This document shows positions 52,430 through 61,419 of a stretch of DNA of 64,000 nucleotides, in pieces (within the stretch, counting starts at the first letter, position 1; the number at the start of each line of letters is the position of its first letter). The stretch covers positions 1 to 64,000 of the forward strand of contig JAKSTI010000009.1 of NCBI GenBank assembly GCA_024402665.1, in the 5' to 3' direction. The stretch comes from Treponema sp. GTDB taxonomy: Bacteria; Spirochaetota; Spirochaetia; Treponematales; Treponemataceae. The notes under the pieces are model-generated. The model was not told where the DNA came from. It worked only from the letters and a program-made list of their open reading frames with translations, and did not search any database. The position numbers and the translations under genes were made by a program.

Positions 52430-52458
52430 ATTATATCAAACATAGATTTTAATTGAAA
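52430..52458 (-). promoter_or_regulatory. Promoter of the 51640-52422 gene
   Basis: TTTCAA (52458-52453), spacer 17, TATAAT (52435-52430), then 7 nt to the ATG. Confidence 0.6.
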
Positions 52459-52505
52459 GATTTGTTTTCAATTCTTTTTCAATAGGCCAATCCAACTTTT
52501 TTACC

Positions 52506-52511
52506 GATAAT
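52506..52511 (+). promoter_or_regulatory. -10 box of a leaderless promoter
   Basis: GATAAT followed by 6 nt (CTATTT) and the ATG at 52518. The -35 is weak. Confidence 0.45.
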
Positions 52512-52517
52512 CTATTT

Positions 52518-53036
52518 ATGAAGTTTCCGCTGAAATTTTCTAAAAAAATCATCCTTCTCTGTTTTTTTATGTTGTACGCAATCTGTTCTGCCAGCGCTCT
52601 TATTATTTACAGACCAATTAATGACGGCTATATGAACGAGATTCCTTGTTATATCAAAGTGGAAGATGAAGAAGGAAATGAAATTAAGCTGAATCGGGAA
52701 ACTGTTTGGTACGAATGGGTTGAAAAACCTGGATACTGGTACTTATACAAAAAGAGTTTTTATCTAAAAGGCGGCATGGCAATTCATATTCCGTTTAATC
52801 CTGGTCGTTACAAGATTACTGTTTATACTCCAAAAGACAAACAATTTGGAGTTGAATGTGCAAATAAAAGAGAAGACTGGGTTTCTAATGAATTTGTTTA
52901 TGATACAAATTATCCGCTGAATGTAATCTTTGTGGCACCAACCTCCAATGAAAATTATTTTTACAATGGAGGCTGGGTAATTGATAACCGTGCGCCAAAA
53001 TTCTTTATTTACACACGGCCAAAAATTACTTCTTAG
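52518..53036 (+). CDS. Exported protein of unknown function
   Basis: The 172-residue product has a signal peptide (residues about 1-27, ending CSASA) and a mature domain rich in Tyr and Trp with beta-sandwich character (IPCYIKVEDEEGNEI, TVWYEWVEKPGYWYLYKKS, HIPFNPGRYKITVYTPKD). It looks like an Ig-like or carbohydrate-binding-like fold, but no family is recognised. No Shine-Dalgarno; a GATAAT lies 6 nt before the ATG. Its last 11 bases overlap the end of the convergent GH13 gene. Confidence 0.6.
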   Translation: MKFPLKFSKKIILLCFFMLYAICSASALIIYRPINDGYMNEIPCYIKVEDEEGNEIKLNRETVWYEWVEKPGYWYLYKKSFYLKGGMAIHIPFNPGRYKITVYTPKDKQFGVECANKREDWVSNEFVYDTNYPLNVIFVAPTSNENYFYNGGWVIDNRAPKFFIYTRPKITS

Positions 53037-56000
53037 TTTTTGAAGCAGAAGTTTTCTTTGTTGTTGCCTTTGTTTTAGTCGCAGACTTTGTCTTAGCATT
53101 AGTCTTAGCCTTAGCTTTTGTCTTTACAACTTTTGGAGCAAATTTCTTAACAAGAAGTTCACATTTATAGGCAGCCTCAAGTTTTGCCTTATTTACAGTT
53201 TTAGAAAGCATAAATACTGCAGGTAAATCTTTTGCCTTTGCACCAAGACCCATAATCATAGTGATTAAAGTGAGACTTTCTTCAATAGTTTCTTTATTGA
53301 ACCACCAGATGTTATCAAAGCAGTTGGCACCAGAAAGTAAGCCGCAGTATTTTGAATTACAAAGCAAATCAACAATCTTATAGGCAGCGTCTTTTGCACC
53401 TTTTGCAGTACTGATTGAAGAGGAATCTGTTGCAGTTGCAAGAAGGAATAATTTTGTAAACAAAGGACGAACTGTATTTTCAGAAATCTTATATTCCTTT
53501 ACATACTGAGAGAATTTTCTTCCTAAGTTCCATTTGCAAGCCATACCATTTTCTGCAAGAACAGAGACACAACTCCATGCTAAGATTGCAGTTTCAAGAT
53601 CTTTGTTTTCTGTGCATAAAAGTTTTGCATATGATTCTGCAGTTTTTGCTTTAACTAATGCTTTTTGTAAATCTGCTGGCTTTTTAGGAGCAGCGGCATT
53701 ATGAACTGCAATATATTTCTTAAAGCGTTCTGCAAATTTCTTGTAGCAATCCTGAGTTTTTATCTTAGAACCGCCAGTTTCTTCTTTTGCAGTTTTAAGT
53801 GCAATTTCATAGAAATCCAAAGCAGAATCTTTGCTGTCATCAAGAATTGCTTTTACAATTTTTGCAGAGATTTTCTTTTCTTCCTGCAAGCAGCTGCTTA
53901 ATGGAGTGAAGACTTTTTCTGCAAAAGTATCTGCGGCTTTATACAAATCTGCGTAAATCAATTCCTGCCATGCAGTTTCAATATCTTCGCAGCCTTTTCC
54001 GTTTAAGAATTCACACAAAATCTTGTAGCGATTGTCTGCTTCGTCTGTAACCTGGTGAATATCCATATAAACCTGGTATTCAAAACCGTTGAGCATTACA
54101 AACATACCTTTTTCGCAGATTTCTGAAGATTTGCGGATGAACCATAAACCTGAACGATTTTCTCTGAAAATACAGTATTTGTCATCTTCGGCAGTGAGAT
54201 TTAACCCTTCTGAGATGCTACGGGTAACAAGAGATATTTCATCTCCGTTTCCGGTTTTTACCGCATATGGATCTGACTGCTTAATCCATCCGTAAGCCTG
54301 ATCATATTTATTGTTATAGAAAACAAGAGTTCGTTCTGAACCAGCTCCGTTTGAATAAGCAAAAACGTTTTCATTTACATGACCATCCTGCCATAAATCA
54401 TAAAGCAGGAAGTTTTCAACACCAGAGAAGAGATAGCGTTTTTTCATCAGAGGGAAAATATCCTGCCAGTGGCGGTCAACAAGATAGTTGTTTGGAGTTT
54501 CGTTTTTATAAGCTTTGGTATATTCCATACCATATTTTTCTGTGTAGCCTTCAATCTGACCATGACCAAACATTGGTAAACCTGGCATTGTAATCATAAG
54601 AGTACAGCAGCCAAAATATTTGTCGCCGTCACCAAACTGAGCAATTGCTGTTTCTTCATCAGGATTGTTCATGAAGTTTACATAGCGTTTAAGAATCTGT
54701 GGGTCAAAATTAATTGTATTTTTAATAGTGTCACGATACTTCTGGTTTTCTTCTTTTTTAAGCATGTTCATGAATGCAGAGTTATAAACACGATGCATAC
54801 CAAGAGTGCGGACAAAGTATCCTTCCATCATCCAGAAAGCTTCTGCCAGAAGAAGAGTGTCCGGGCATTCTACTGCAACACGGTCTACAACTTCGCGCCA
54901 GAATTCATTTGGAATTGCATCATTGAACTGCTGTGTGCTTAAACCTGTTTCTGAACGGGTAGCAATGTCTCCTCCATGTCCTGGTTCCGGGTACCACAAG
55001 CGGCGGATTGATTTTTTTGCAAGAACCATTGCAGCATCAAAGCGGATAATAGGGAAGTTTTGTGCAACATGAAGAATTTCCTGCATTACTGCTTCACGGG
55101 TTTCTGGATTCAAAAAGTCTAACTGGGCAGTATCATTCCATGGAAGACCAGTACCGTCGTTGCCGTGGTAAATGTAACGTACATCTCCAGTTTGATTATC
55201 TACACGTTTGAAAACTACAGAACAGTCATTTTTGCTGTAATAGTGGTCTTCAAGATAAACACTTGTTCTTGGATCCTGAGAAAGATTTTCGCCGTTGAAA
55301 GTGTAATGTGGGAAAGGACAGTCTTTTCTTTGAACAAAAAGGTCCGGGCGGTTCATAACCCAGTCACCATCCATACCAGTATGATTTGGAACCATGTCAC
55401 TTGCTAAACGAATACCTCTTTGCCAGCATCTTTGACGGAGATTTGCAACTGCATCCCATCCACCAATATTCTGTGCAATGTTATAATCAAAAAGAGAATA
55501 GGCACTGGCAGCTGCTTCAGGATTTCCACAAATCTGCTTAATGCGTCTGCTGGCTTTACTGCGTTCCCAAAGACCAATGAGCCACAAGCCTGTAAAACCT
55601 TCATCTCTAAGTTTATCTAATTCTGCATCAGGGATTTTATCAAGAGTATCAATTGTGTAACCGTACTGTTTTGTAAGCTGATCAAGCCAAACTAATACAG
55701 TTTTTGCCATAAGAATTACGTTAGGCATCCATTCGCTGTCTGCACTGAAACGTTCATATTCATTCATTAAATTTTCGTATGAATATGGCATTAATTCAGG
55801 ACCGTCCCCGCCCATTGGTGCCCAGGAAGCTTTTTCTTCTTCAGAGATTGTGTCCATTCCTGTTAAGATTCTTTTTACAAGAAGTTCGCCAACGTATTTG
55901 CCCCAGTGTTTTTCAATATATTCCAGCTGACCTTTAAGGCTTTCTGGAGAGAATAAAACTGGTTCTCTTAAAAGAGTGATTAAATCATGATCAAAAGGTC

Positions 56001-56613
56001 CAAAAGAAGGATTTTCCTTTGCAACAGCCTGGATTACTGCCCAGCTTTTAGAGTAATTTGAATTTTCACAAAGGATTGAATCATCAAAGAGGACGCTAAA
56101 AGGTTTGAAAGCAGGATTTTCATTTGCAAGATGAAGAAGAATCAGTTCTTCAAGAGTCTGTTCTCTGTTAGAACGTTCAAGTCCTGTTCCTTCATCAATT
56201 GCTGTTTCTGTCAGATATTCTTCTGCACTGATATTTCCTTTATAAACTTCAGTTGGAGGAAATTCAGCCATAAAATCAAGAAGAAGCTGATCAGTTTTTT
56301 CTTTACCAATGCTTTTATCTAATTCAGAAAGCATCTGCTGTAAAATATCTGCCTGCTGGTTTTTGCGGTACAACATTGTTACAAAATGGAAAATCTCATC
56401 AAGAAGTCCCATTGCATTAAGCTGACCTGCAGAAACCTTTTTATTTTCTTCGCCACGCTGTTCAAAATAATTATTAAAACTTAATTGAAAAGTTCTTACG
56501 CTGGAAAGATTTGCAAAAATAACGTTTCCAGAAGAAGCATAGAGGCTTTCCTCAAATTTACAAAGATCTCGGATTTTCTTGCTGATGTGAAACTCATTGT
56601 ATGATTTTTTCAT
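53026..56613 (-). CDS. Cytoplasmic GH13 alpha-glucan enzyme with a Lys/Ala-rich tail
   Basis: This 1195-residue protein has an N-terminal helical region of about 330 residues, a GH13 barrel (GFTGLWLIGLWERSK, RLASDMVPNHTGMDGDWV, FPIIRFDAAMVLAKK with the nucleophile Asp, TLLLAEAFWMMEG with the acid Glu), then a long helical C-terminal part. The last 35 or so residues are nearly all Lys, Thr, Ala and Ser (KTKAKAKTNAK...), like histone H1 tails. There is no signal peptide. It follows malQ by 15 nt with AGGAGG, so it probably acts on intracellular glycogen or maltodextrin. Exact bond specificity is not predictable. Confidence 0.85.
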   Translation of the reverse strand: MKKSYNEFHISKKIRDLCKFEESLYASSGNVIFANLSSVRTFQLSFNNYFEQRGEENKKVSAGQLNAMGLLDEIFHFVTMLYRKNQQADILQQMLSELDKSIGKEKTDQLLLDFMAEFPPTEVYKGNISAEEYLTETAIDEGTGLERSNREQTLEELILLHLANENPAFKPFSVLFDDSILCENSNYSKSWAVIQAVAKENPSFGPFDHDLITLLREPVLFSPESLKGQLEYIEKHWGKYVGELLVKRILTGMDTISEEEKASWAPMGGDGPELMPYSYENLMNEYERFSADSEWMPNVILMAKTVLVWLDQLTKQYGYTIDTLDKIPDAELDKLRDEGFTGLWLIGLWERSKASRRIKQICGNPEAAASAYSLFDYNIAQNIGGWDAVANLRQRCWQRGIRLASDMVPNHTGMDGDWVMNRPDLFVQRKDCPFPHYTFNGENLSQDPRTSVYLEDHYYSKNDCSVVFKRVDNQTGDVRYIYHGNDGTGLPWNDTAQLDFLNPETREAVMQEILHVAQNFPIIRFDAAMVLAKKSIRRLWYPEPGHGGDIATRSETGLSTQQFNDAIPNEFWREVVDRVAVECPDTLLLAEAFWMMEGYFVRTLGMHRVYNSAFMNMLKKEENQKYRDTIKNTINFDPQILKRYVNFMNNPDEETAIAQFGDGDKYFGCCTLMITMPGLPMFGHGQIEGYTEKYGMEYTKAYKNETPNNYLVDRHWQDIFPLMKKRYLFSGVENFLLYDLWQDGHVNENVFAYSNGAGSERTLVFYNNKYDQAYGWIKQSDPYAVKTGNGDEISLVTRSISEGLNLTAEDDKYCIFRENRSGLWFIRKSSEICEKGMFVMLNGFEYQVYMDIHQVTDEADNRYKILCEFLNGKGCEDIETAWQELIYADLYKAADTFAEKVFTPLSSCLQEEKKISAKIVKAILDDSKDSALDFYEIALKTAKEETGGSKIKTQDCYKKFAERFKKYIAVHNAAAPKKPADLQKALVKAKTAESYAKLLCTENKDLETAILAWSCVSVLAENGMACKWNLGRKFSQYVKEYKISENTVRPLFTKLFLLATATDSSSISTAKGAKDAAYKIVDLLCNSKYCGLLSGANCFDNIWWFNKETIEESLTLITMIMGLGAKAKDLPAVFMLSKTVNKAKLEAAYKCELLVKKFAPKVVKTKAKAKTNAKTKSATKTKATTKKTSASKTKK

Positions 56614-56628
56614 AAAAAACCTCCTGTT

Positions 56629-58599
56629 TTATCTTTTGCAGATTTCCTTAATAGATTTTATAAAGTCGCTGTCCCCTGAAAGTTCTTCAATACTAACTGG
56701 CATTCTGTAAGTCCAGTTAAATTTTGTTACTGTTCCAGGTATATTTATTCGCTCTTCTTCTGCAGTTTCAAGCCAATATTTTTTATTCAAATAAAGGAAA
56801 TCCTGCATCGGAGGAATATACCACATACTAGCACTTTCAGAACAATTTTTTAATATATCGAATGCTATGTCTTCAGAAAATTCTTCTCTTTTTTCTTCTT
56901 CCAATTCAGACTGGTTTTCTTCCCACCATTGGCGGATTGTAGAAGAGTCGTGAACAGATGTTGTTGTTACAGAAAGAGGTTCGTATTTTCCAAAAGGAAC
57001 ATAAGGCTGTTTATCTTTATCCCAATAGCGGCACCAGCGAACAACTCTAAGACCAAGAATGTTCTGTTTTTTCATAACCTCAGGAACGCATTTAATTCCA
57101 ACCCCTAAATCTTCACCGCAAGGAATCATTTTGATTCTTTCTGTAATTGCAGTAAAGATTTCTTCGGCCTGCTTTTTCCAGAGTTTTTCATTTTTCTTAT
57201 TCAACTGTTCATAGAATTCTGCCAGTGTTTCTTTTTCAGTTTCATTTAATGACTGATATGAAGTTGACTGCCCGTAAGTCCACATAAATACAAACTTATT
57301 TTTTTCTACTTCAAGAAGAGTTCTGTTAGACCAGTAATTAACAAGTTTATCTTTTATTCTGTAAGCAGCATCGCCATCACAAAGATCCCCAAAATCTGCA
57401 TCCCAGATATCCTGACTTCCTTTAATGCTGTCTTTAAAAAGCCACAATTCTTCCTGACCAATTCTGTTGCAAATCAGTTCAAGGATTCTGTGAGCAACAT
57501 CATGATTCCAGGTAACTTCTTCAATTACATAAGTTGGAATGTGAGGCTGACTGAGCCATCGTAATCTGTCTGGGTCAAATCCTGCTTTAAGTAAATCATC
57601 TCTCTTAATAGCGGCAAAAGGTTCTGTGTGGCCATTAAGTGCATTGCAATCTCTTTGAGGAATAGACCAGATTCTAAAAAATCCAAGAATGTGGTCCAGA
57701 CGGTATGCGTCGTAATAGTTTGAGACAGTTTTAAGTCTGGAAATCCACCAGGAATAATTGTCAGTTTTAAGATTTTTCCAGTTGTAAGTTGGGAATCCCC
57801 AGTTCTGACCAGTTGGATTTTCTCCATCGGCAGGGGCTCCGGCTCTAAGATTCTGATTAAAATACTGTGGTAAGCTCCATGTGTCGCAGGAATCTTCATT
57901 CATAAGGATTGGCATGTCACCTTTTAATAAAATCCCAAGTTTATGAACTTCTTCTACGGCATAAGAAAACTGATTTGCGGCAATAAGCTGGCACCAGACA
58001 TAAAACAAATGGTCTTTTTTCAGTTCCTCTTTGTTCCATAAAGCGGTAATTGCCTGTTCAGACATATTTTGATCTTCTTTATCCCAGCTTTTCCAGGATG
58101 CCTGTATGTATTTCCATTTTAAGTTTTTATAAACAGCGTAAGTTTTTACCCAGCCGTTGGCATTTATGAATTTCTGAAGTTCTTTTTCTAATCCTTCAGA
58201 GTCAGCTTCTTCTGTCTGATTATATAATTTTTGAAGAAGAGAAATTTTTGTGTTTAAAATATTATCGTAATCGTAGCGGGCAGTGTATTTGTTGTTTTTT
58301 TCAAATTCGTCATACTGGTTTTTAAAATCAGGATTTGTTGAATAAAGAGTAGAAAATCCTGGAACCTGGCACAGACGGATATAAATTGGATGCAAAGCAA
58401 AAGCAGAAAGTCCGGAATATGGGGAACTTTGAGTACCAGTGTCATTTACAGGAAGTAACTGAATTAATTCCAGATTGCATGATTTACAGAAATTTGCAAA
58501 AGGGATTAAATCAGGATATTCACCAATAATTTGATTTGATTTTGTATAGAGGGCTCCTAAAGGAACTACAACACCAGTAAGCTTTTTTTGTTTTGTCAT
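56629..58599 (-). CDS. malQ: 4-alpha-glucanotransferase (amylomaltase)
   Basis: MalQ disproportionates maltodextrins. The 656-residue GH77 protein shows ELIQLLPVNDTGTQSSPYSGLSAFALHPIYI, GDMPILMNEDSCDTW, FDxxRLDH as YDAYRLDHILGFFRIWSIP (nucleophile Asp), EDLGVGIKCVPEVM (acid/base Glu) and SVTTTSVHDSSTIRQWW. Length is above E. coli-type core but normal for GH77. The ATG lies 7 nt after TATAAT with no Shine-Dalgarno. The GH13 gene follows, forming an alpha-glucan utilisation pair. Confidence 0.93.
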   Translation of the reverse strand: MTKQKKLTGVVVPLGALYTKSNQIIGEYPDLIPFANFCKSCNLELIQLLPVNDTGTQSSPYSGLSAFALHPIYIRLCQVPGFSTLYSTNPDFKNQYDEFEKNNKYTARYDYDNILNTKISLLQKLYNQTEEADSEGLEKELQKFINANGWVKTYAVYKNLKWKYIQASWKSWDKEDQNMSEQAITALWNKEELKKDHLFYVWCQLIAANQFSYAVEEVHKLGILLKGDMPILMNEDSCDTWSLPQYFNQNLRAGAPADGENPTGQNWGFPTYNWKNLKTDNYSWWISRLKTVSNYYDAYRLDHILGFFRIWSIPQRDCNALNGHTEPFAAIKRDDLLKAGFDPDRLRWLSQPHIPTYVIEEVTWNHDVAHRILELICNRIGQEELWLFKDSIKGSQDIWDADFGDLCDGDAAYRIKDKLVNYWSNRTLLEVEKNKFVFMWTYGQSTSYQSLNETEKETLAEFYEQLNKKNEKLWKKQAEEIFTAITERIKMIPCGEDLGVGIKCVPEVMKKQNILGLRVVRWCRYWDKDKQPYVPFGKYEPLSVTTTSVHDSSTIRQWWEENQSELEEEKREEFSEDIAFDILKNCSESASMWYIPPMQDFLYLNKKYWLETAEEERINIPGTVTKFNWTYRMPVSIEELSGDSDFIKSIKEICKR

Positions 58600-58606
58600 G
58601 TTCTAT

Positions 58607-58612
58607 ATTATA
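58607..58612 (-). promoter_or_regulatory. -10 box of a leaderless promoter (malQ)
   Basis: TATAAT on the minus strand, then ATAGAAC and the ATG at 58599. Confidence 0.6.
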
Positions 58613-58652
58613 GCATGACATAGAGGATTTATGGAAAAAAAATTACCAGTAA

Positions 58653-59642
58653 TTACCAGTGCCAGACAGGTTTTGCCAGTTTATTTGAGAATGGCTGTGG
58701 TCTTCTAAAATCAGGGAGCCAGCTTGTGTCGTCGCTTAATTCCTGATAGAAAAGGTAATCAAAATCGTAAGCTTCAATTAAATCCTGAATATCAGCATCT
58801 TCTTCTTTTGTAACAAGACGATTTTCTATTGTTGCCAGAGATTTTTTTCTTTGTTCAAGACAGCTTTTTTCTTCTTCAAATGGAACTGGTGTGTACTGAT
58901 TCATTAATGAAATGCAGGCTTTTGTGTCAGCATTTTCTTTAAGCCACTGAAGTACATCTGCAGTTTCTTCAAAGCGGCCTGGGAGGAACAGATGGCGGAT
59001 AATTACACCCTGCTGCATTTTTTCAAGGCTGCTGTCTTTTTCAGAAGGTTCAATAATCATGGGGTTATTTTTTAGCATCCAGGAAATGGCTTTAGAAGCA
59101 ACTTCTGGATAATCCGGGGCCGCAAAGAGTTCTTTTGAAAGAGTTGAATTAAGTGTTTTTAAGTCTGGCAGCCAGATTGTAACAAGGCCTTTTAGAAGTT
59201 CAAGCATTTCTACAGATTCATAGGCAGAAGAATTCCAGCAGAAAGGAATAGAAACACCATTTTCTCTTGCGGCCTTCAAAAACTGGGCGATTTTTGGGAT
59301 GTGGTGACTGCCGGTTACAAGATTGATGTTTTCTGCACCGGCATTTTGTAAATCAAGGCAGATTTTTGTAAATTCAGCAGAATCAACATAGCGGCCCATT
59401 CCATCCTGACTAATCTGATAGTTCTGGCAAAAAGCACAGCGCAAAGTACATCCGGTAAAGAAAATAGTTCCGCTGCCACCTTTTACAGTAACAAGTGGCT
59501 CTTCTCCAAAATGAAGTCCTGCAAATGCAATTTTAAGTCCCGCATCCTCTTTGCAAAAACCTGTTTTTCCCGCAAGTCTGTCTGCATTGCATTTTCGAGG
59601 ACACTGTGTACATTTTGAATAAAGAGCATCAGGATTGTTCAT
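58653..59642 (-). CDS. Radical SAM protein, PflA/PflX-like
   Basis: The 329-residue protein has an N-terminal four-Cys region (CTQCPRKCNADRLAGKTGFC), then the radical SAM cluster motif CTLRCAFCQNYQIS (CX3CX2C), the GGSGTIFFTG approach strand, and IRHLFLPGRFEET. This pattern fits the PflX/AmmeMemoRadiSam-related activating enzymes; the true partner is unknown, as no glycyl-radical enzyme is in the window. AGAGA precedes the ATG. It is 9 nt downstream of the 59652-60056 gene, so the two are co-transcribed. Confidence 0.85.
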   Translation of the reverse strand: MNNPDALYSKCTQCPRKCNADRLAGKTGFCKEDAGLKIAFAGLHFGEEPLVTVKGGSGTIFFTGCTLRCAFCQNYQISQDGMGRYVDSAEFTKICLDLQNAGAENINLVTGSHHIPKIAQFLKAARENGVSIPFCWNSSAYESVEMLELLKGLVTIWLPDLKTLNSTLSKELFAAPDYPEVASKAISWMLKNNPMIIEPSEKDSSLEKMQQGVIIRHLFLPGRFEETADVLQWLKENADTKACISLMNQYTPVPFEEEKSCLEQRKKSLATIENRLVTKEEDADIQDLIEAYDFDYLFYQELSDDTSWLPDFRRPQPFSNKLAKPVWHW

Positions 59643-59651
59643 AAAAATCTC

Positions 59652-60056
59652 TTAGTAGGCACCGTGGTTCACAAGAATCATCATTAATTCCTGAAGAATA
59701 TCAATAGGAAGTTCTTCAGATTCGTAGTTTACAAGTGTAGCAATTTCCTGCCAGTCATCATCAGTAAGCAAATCTTCATCTTCTGTAGAATTATCAAGGA
59801 AGGCAAGCATTGCACCAAGTTTCTGTGTATTTTCAATAACTGGTTCTTCTTTAATATCAGCAGAATTAAGAACGTACTGACTTTCCCAATATTCGTAGAT
59901 TGAGCCAGGCAATTCACCAGGACAAGAAGTTGAACGTTCAAAAAGATTTCTTAAGTCTTTTGCAATACGATTGTAATCAGGTTTTCCGCCATTGTTCTGA
60001 CGGTCATGTTTTTTGAGTTTATCAACGTCGCTTAAAAATTTTCCAATATCAGTCAT
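59652..60056 (-). CDS. Acidic protein of unknown function
   Basis: The 134-residue protein (ATG 60056) is soluble and acidic, mostly helical, with NNGGKPDYNRIAKDLRNLFERS near the start and a Glu/Asp-rich C-terminal half (NSTEDEDLLTDDDWQEIATLV). I do not recognise it. The start is set by a TTTACA/16 bp/TATACT promoter ending 7 nt before the ATG, giving a leaderless mRNA. It is paired with the radical SAM gene and divergent from tatD. Confidence 0.6.
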   Translation of the reverse strand: MTDIGKFLSDVDKLKKHDRQNNGGKPDYNRIAKDLRNLFERSTSCPGELPGSIYEYWESQYVLNSADIKEEPVIENTQKLGAMLAFLDNSTEDEDLLTDDDWQEIATLVNYESEELPIDILQELMMILVNHGAY

Positions 60057-60063
60057 AAGAAAA

Positions 60064-60091
60064 AGTATATCGTAAAAATCACTGTTGTAAA
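60064..60091 (-). promoter_or_regulatory. Leaderless promoter of the minus-strand pair
   Basis: TTTACA (60091-60086), spacer 16, TATACT (60069-60064), then TTTTCTT and the ATG at 60056. Confidence 0.65.
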
Positions 60092-60113
60092 ACACCAGAA
60101 ATAGTCTTTACTC

Positions 60114-60143
60114 TTGAAAAACATATGGGCTTGGAATTATACT
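60114..60143 (+). promoter_or_regulatory. Leaderless tatD promoter
   Basis: TTGAAA (60114-60119), spacer 18, TATACT (60138-60143), then TTCCAAC and the ATG at 60151. It is divergent from the other leaderless promoter, only 23 bp away. Confidence 0.65.
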
Positions 60144-60150
60144 TTCCAAC

Positions 60151-60996
60151 ATGTTTAGTGATACACATTTTCATTTTGAGAACATAGTTAGTGGCAGAGG
60201 GCTTAACGGAAAAGAAATCCTTACAACAATGGCAAATAGGGATTGTTTTTTTGGTCTTGATATAGGGACTCGTTGTGATGACCTTTTGCACCGCCAGAAA
60301 TTTATTGAAGAAACTGCAGGTGCTGAATTAGAAGGAAAACTTGGTTTTATAAATTATTCTGCAGGAATCTGGCCTGATGTAGATGAAATTCATGACAGAC
60401 ACAGAGCTATGAAAGTTCTGGAAGAATCTATTGCTGCAGGAAAAAAGATTGTTGCAGTAGGGGAATGTGGAATTGATCATCACTGGAATCCAAGTGGAGT
60501 TGATGGCCGCTGCGAAAGTGATTTTGATAAGGCAACTTACGAAGGGGAACGGGAACTTTTTGAAATGCAGCTGGAACTTGGCCGCAAATTGAATCTTCCT
60601 GTTATTATTCACAGCCGGGACGGTTTTCAAGATACTTTGGACTGTATTAAAAACTGCGGATATCACAATGGAATTATTCACTGCTACAGCTATGGAATTG
60701 AAGAGGCACGGGCCTTTCTTGATTTAGGCTGGTACATCAGTTTTAGCGGCAGTGTAACTTATACAAAAAAAGCAAAAATGGAAGAAATGGAAAATCTGCT
60801 GCGTTTTGTTCCAGAAGACAGAATCCTTTGTGAAACAGATGCTCCTTATCTTGCACCAGTTCCTTACAGAGGTCAGCCAAATTCTCCAGTGTTTGTAGAA
60901 GAGGTTTATAAATTTGTAGCCGCTGCCAGAAATACAACTGCGGAAGCATTAAGTAATCTTGTTGATGAAAATGTAAAAACTTTATTCAGAGTGTAA
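60151..60996 (+). CDS. TatD-family metal-dependent DNase
   Basis: The 281-residue protein has the TatD metal-binding pattern: DTHFHFEN at the N-terminus (HxH), AVGECGIDHHW (Glu), PVIIHSRDGFQDTL (His), GIIHCYSYGIEEARAFLDLGWYISFSG (His), and LCETDAPYLAPVPYRGQPNSP (Asp). Members are 3'-exonucleases or deoxyribonucleases acting in DNA repair or quality control. Translation starts at the extreme 5' end of the mRNA. It is apparently monocistronic; the next gene has its own promoter. Confidence 0.9.
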   Translation: MFSDTHFHFENIVSGRGLNGKEILTTMANRDCFFGLDIGTRCDDLLHRQKFIEETAGAELEGKLGFINYSAGIWPDVDEIHDRHRAMKVLEESIAAGKKIVAVGECGIDHHWNPSGVDGRCESDFDKATYEGERELFEMQLELGRKLNLPVIIHSRDGFQDTLDCIKNCGYHNGIIHCYSYGIEEARAFLDLGWYISFSGSVTYTKKAKMEEMENLLRFVPEDRILCETDAPYLAPVPYRGQPNSPVFVEEVYKFVAAARNTTAEALSNLVDENVKTLFRV

Positions 60997-61015
60997 AAAT
61001 TTTGTGCGATTTAAT

Positions 61016-61044
61016 TTGCATTAATAATTGGCATATTGTAAAAT
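61016..61044 (+). promoter_or_regulatory. Promoter of the first DUF4190-like gene
   Basis: TTGCAT (61016-61021), spacer 17, TAAAAT (61039-61044), followed by a normal leader with TAGGAGAAG. Confidence 0.65.
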
Positions 61045-61078
61045 TAAAGAAGTAACAATTTATTATTAGGAGAAGGCT

Positions 61079-61333
61079 ATGGCAACAGCAGCTTTAGTAT
61101 TAGGTATTATTTCATTGGTAATCTCAGTTATTGGTGGCATCGTGGCATCAGGCTGGATTGGATCAATCTGTGCTATTCTTGCAATCATCTTGGGTGCAAT
61201 TTCTCGCAAAGAAAAGAATGGTAAAGTTGGTATGATTCTTGGAATCATCGCTCTTTGTTGGGGTATCATTTCTACAATAGCATGTGCAGCATGTGCAACA
61301 GCAATGGCTGGTGGAATTTTATCATCTTTATAA
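61079..61333 (+). CDS. Small DUF4190-like membrane protein (1)
   Basis: The 84-residue protein is two or three hydrophobic helices with Gly/Ala-rich packing: AALVLGIISLVISVIGGIVASGWIGSICAILAIILGAI, a short basic loop (SRKEKNGKVG), and a second hydrophobic half with small residues and Cys. This AxxxLGI...SICAILAIILG...K.G..LGIIAL layout is that of DUF4190 membrane proteins, whose function is unknown. AGGAGAAGG lies before the ATG. Another member (62234-62545) lies after lgt; the two share WIGSICAIL. Confidence 0.75.
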   Translation: MATAALVLGIISLVISVIGGIVASGWIGSICAILAIILGAISRKEKNGKVGMILGIIALCWGIISTIACAACATAMAGGILSSL

Positions 61334-61351
61334 TTTGATAATTGATTAATA

Positions 61352-61402
61352 AAAAACTGAATTGAATTGTGGTAAAACTATAGTTCAATTCAGTTTTTTT
61401 TT
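61352..61402 (+). terminator. Terminator between DUF4190-like gene 1 and lgt
   Basis: CTGAATTGAA/TTCAATTCAG stem with a 17-nt loop and T9; the T-tract runs up to the lgt -10 region. Confidence 0.85.
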
Positions 61403-61404
61403 GT

Positions 61405-61410
61405 TAAAAT
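61405..61410 (+). promoter_or_regulatory. lgt -10 box, very short leader
   Basis: TAAAAT (extended, TTGT before it) with 9 nt before the lgt ATG at 61420 and no Shine-Dalgarno; leader of about 2-3 nt. Confidence 0.5.
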
Positions 61411-61419
61411 GATTTTACT

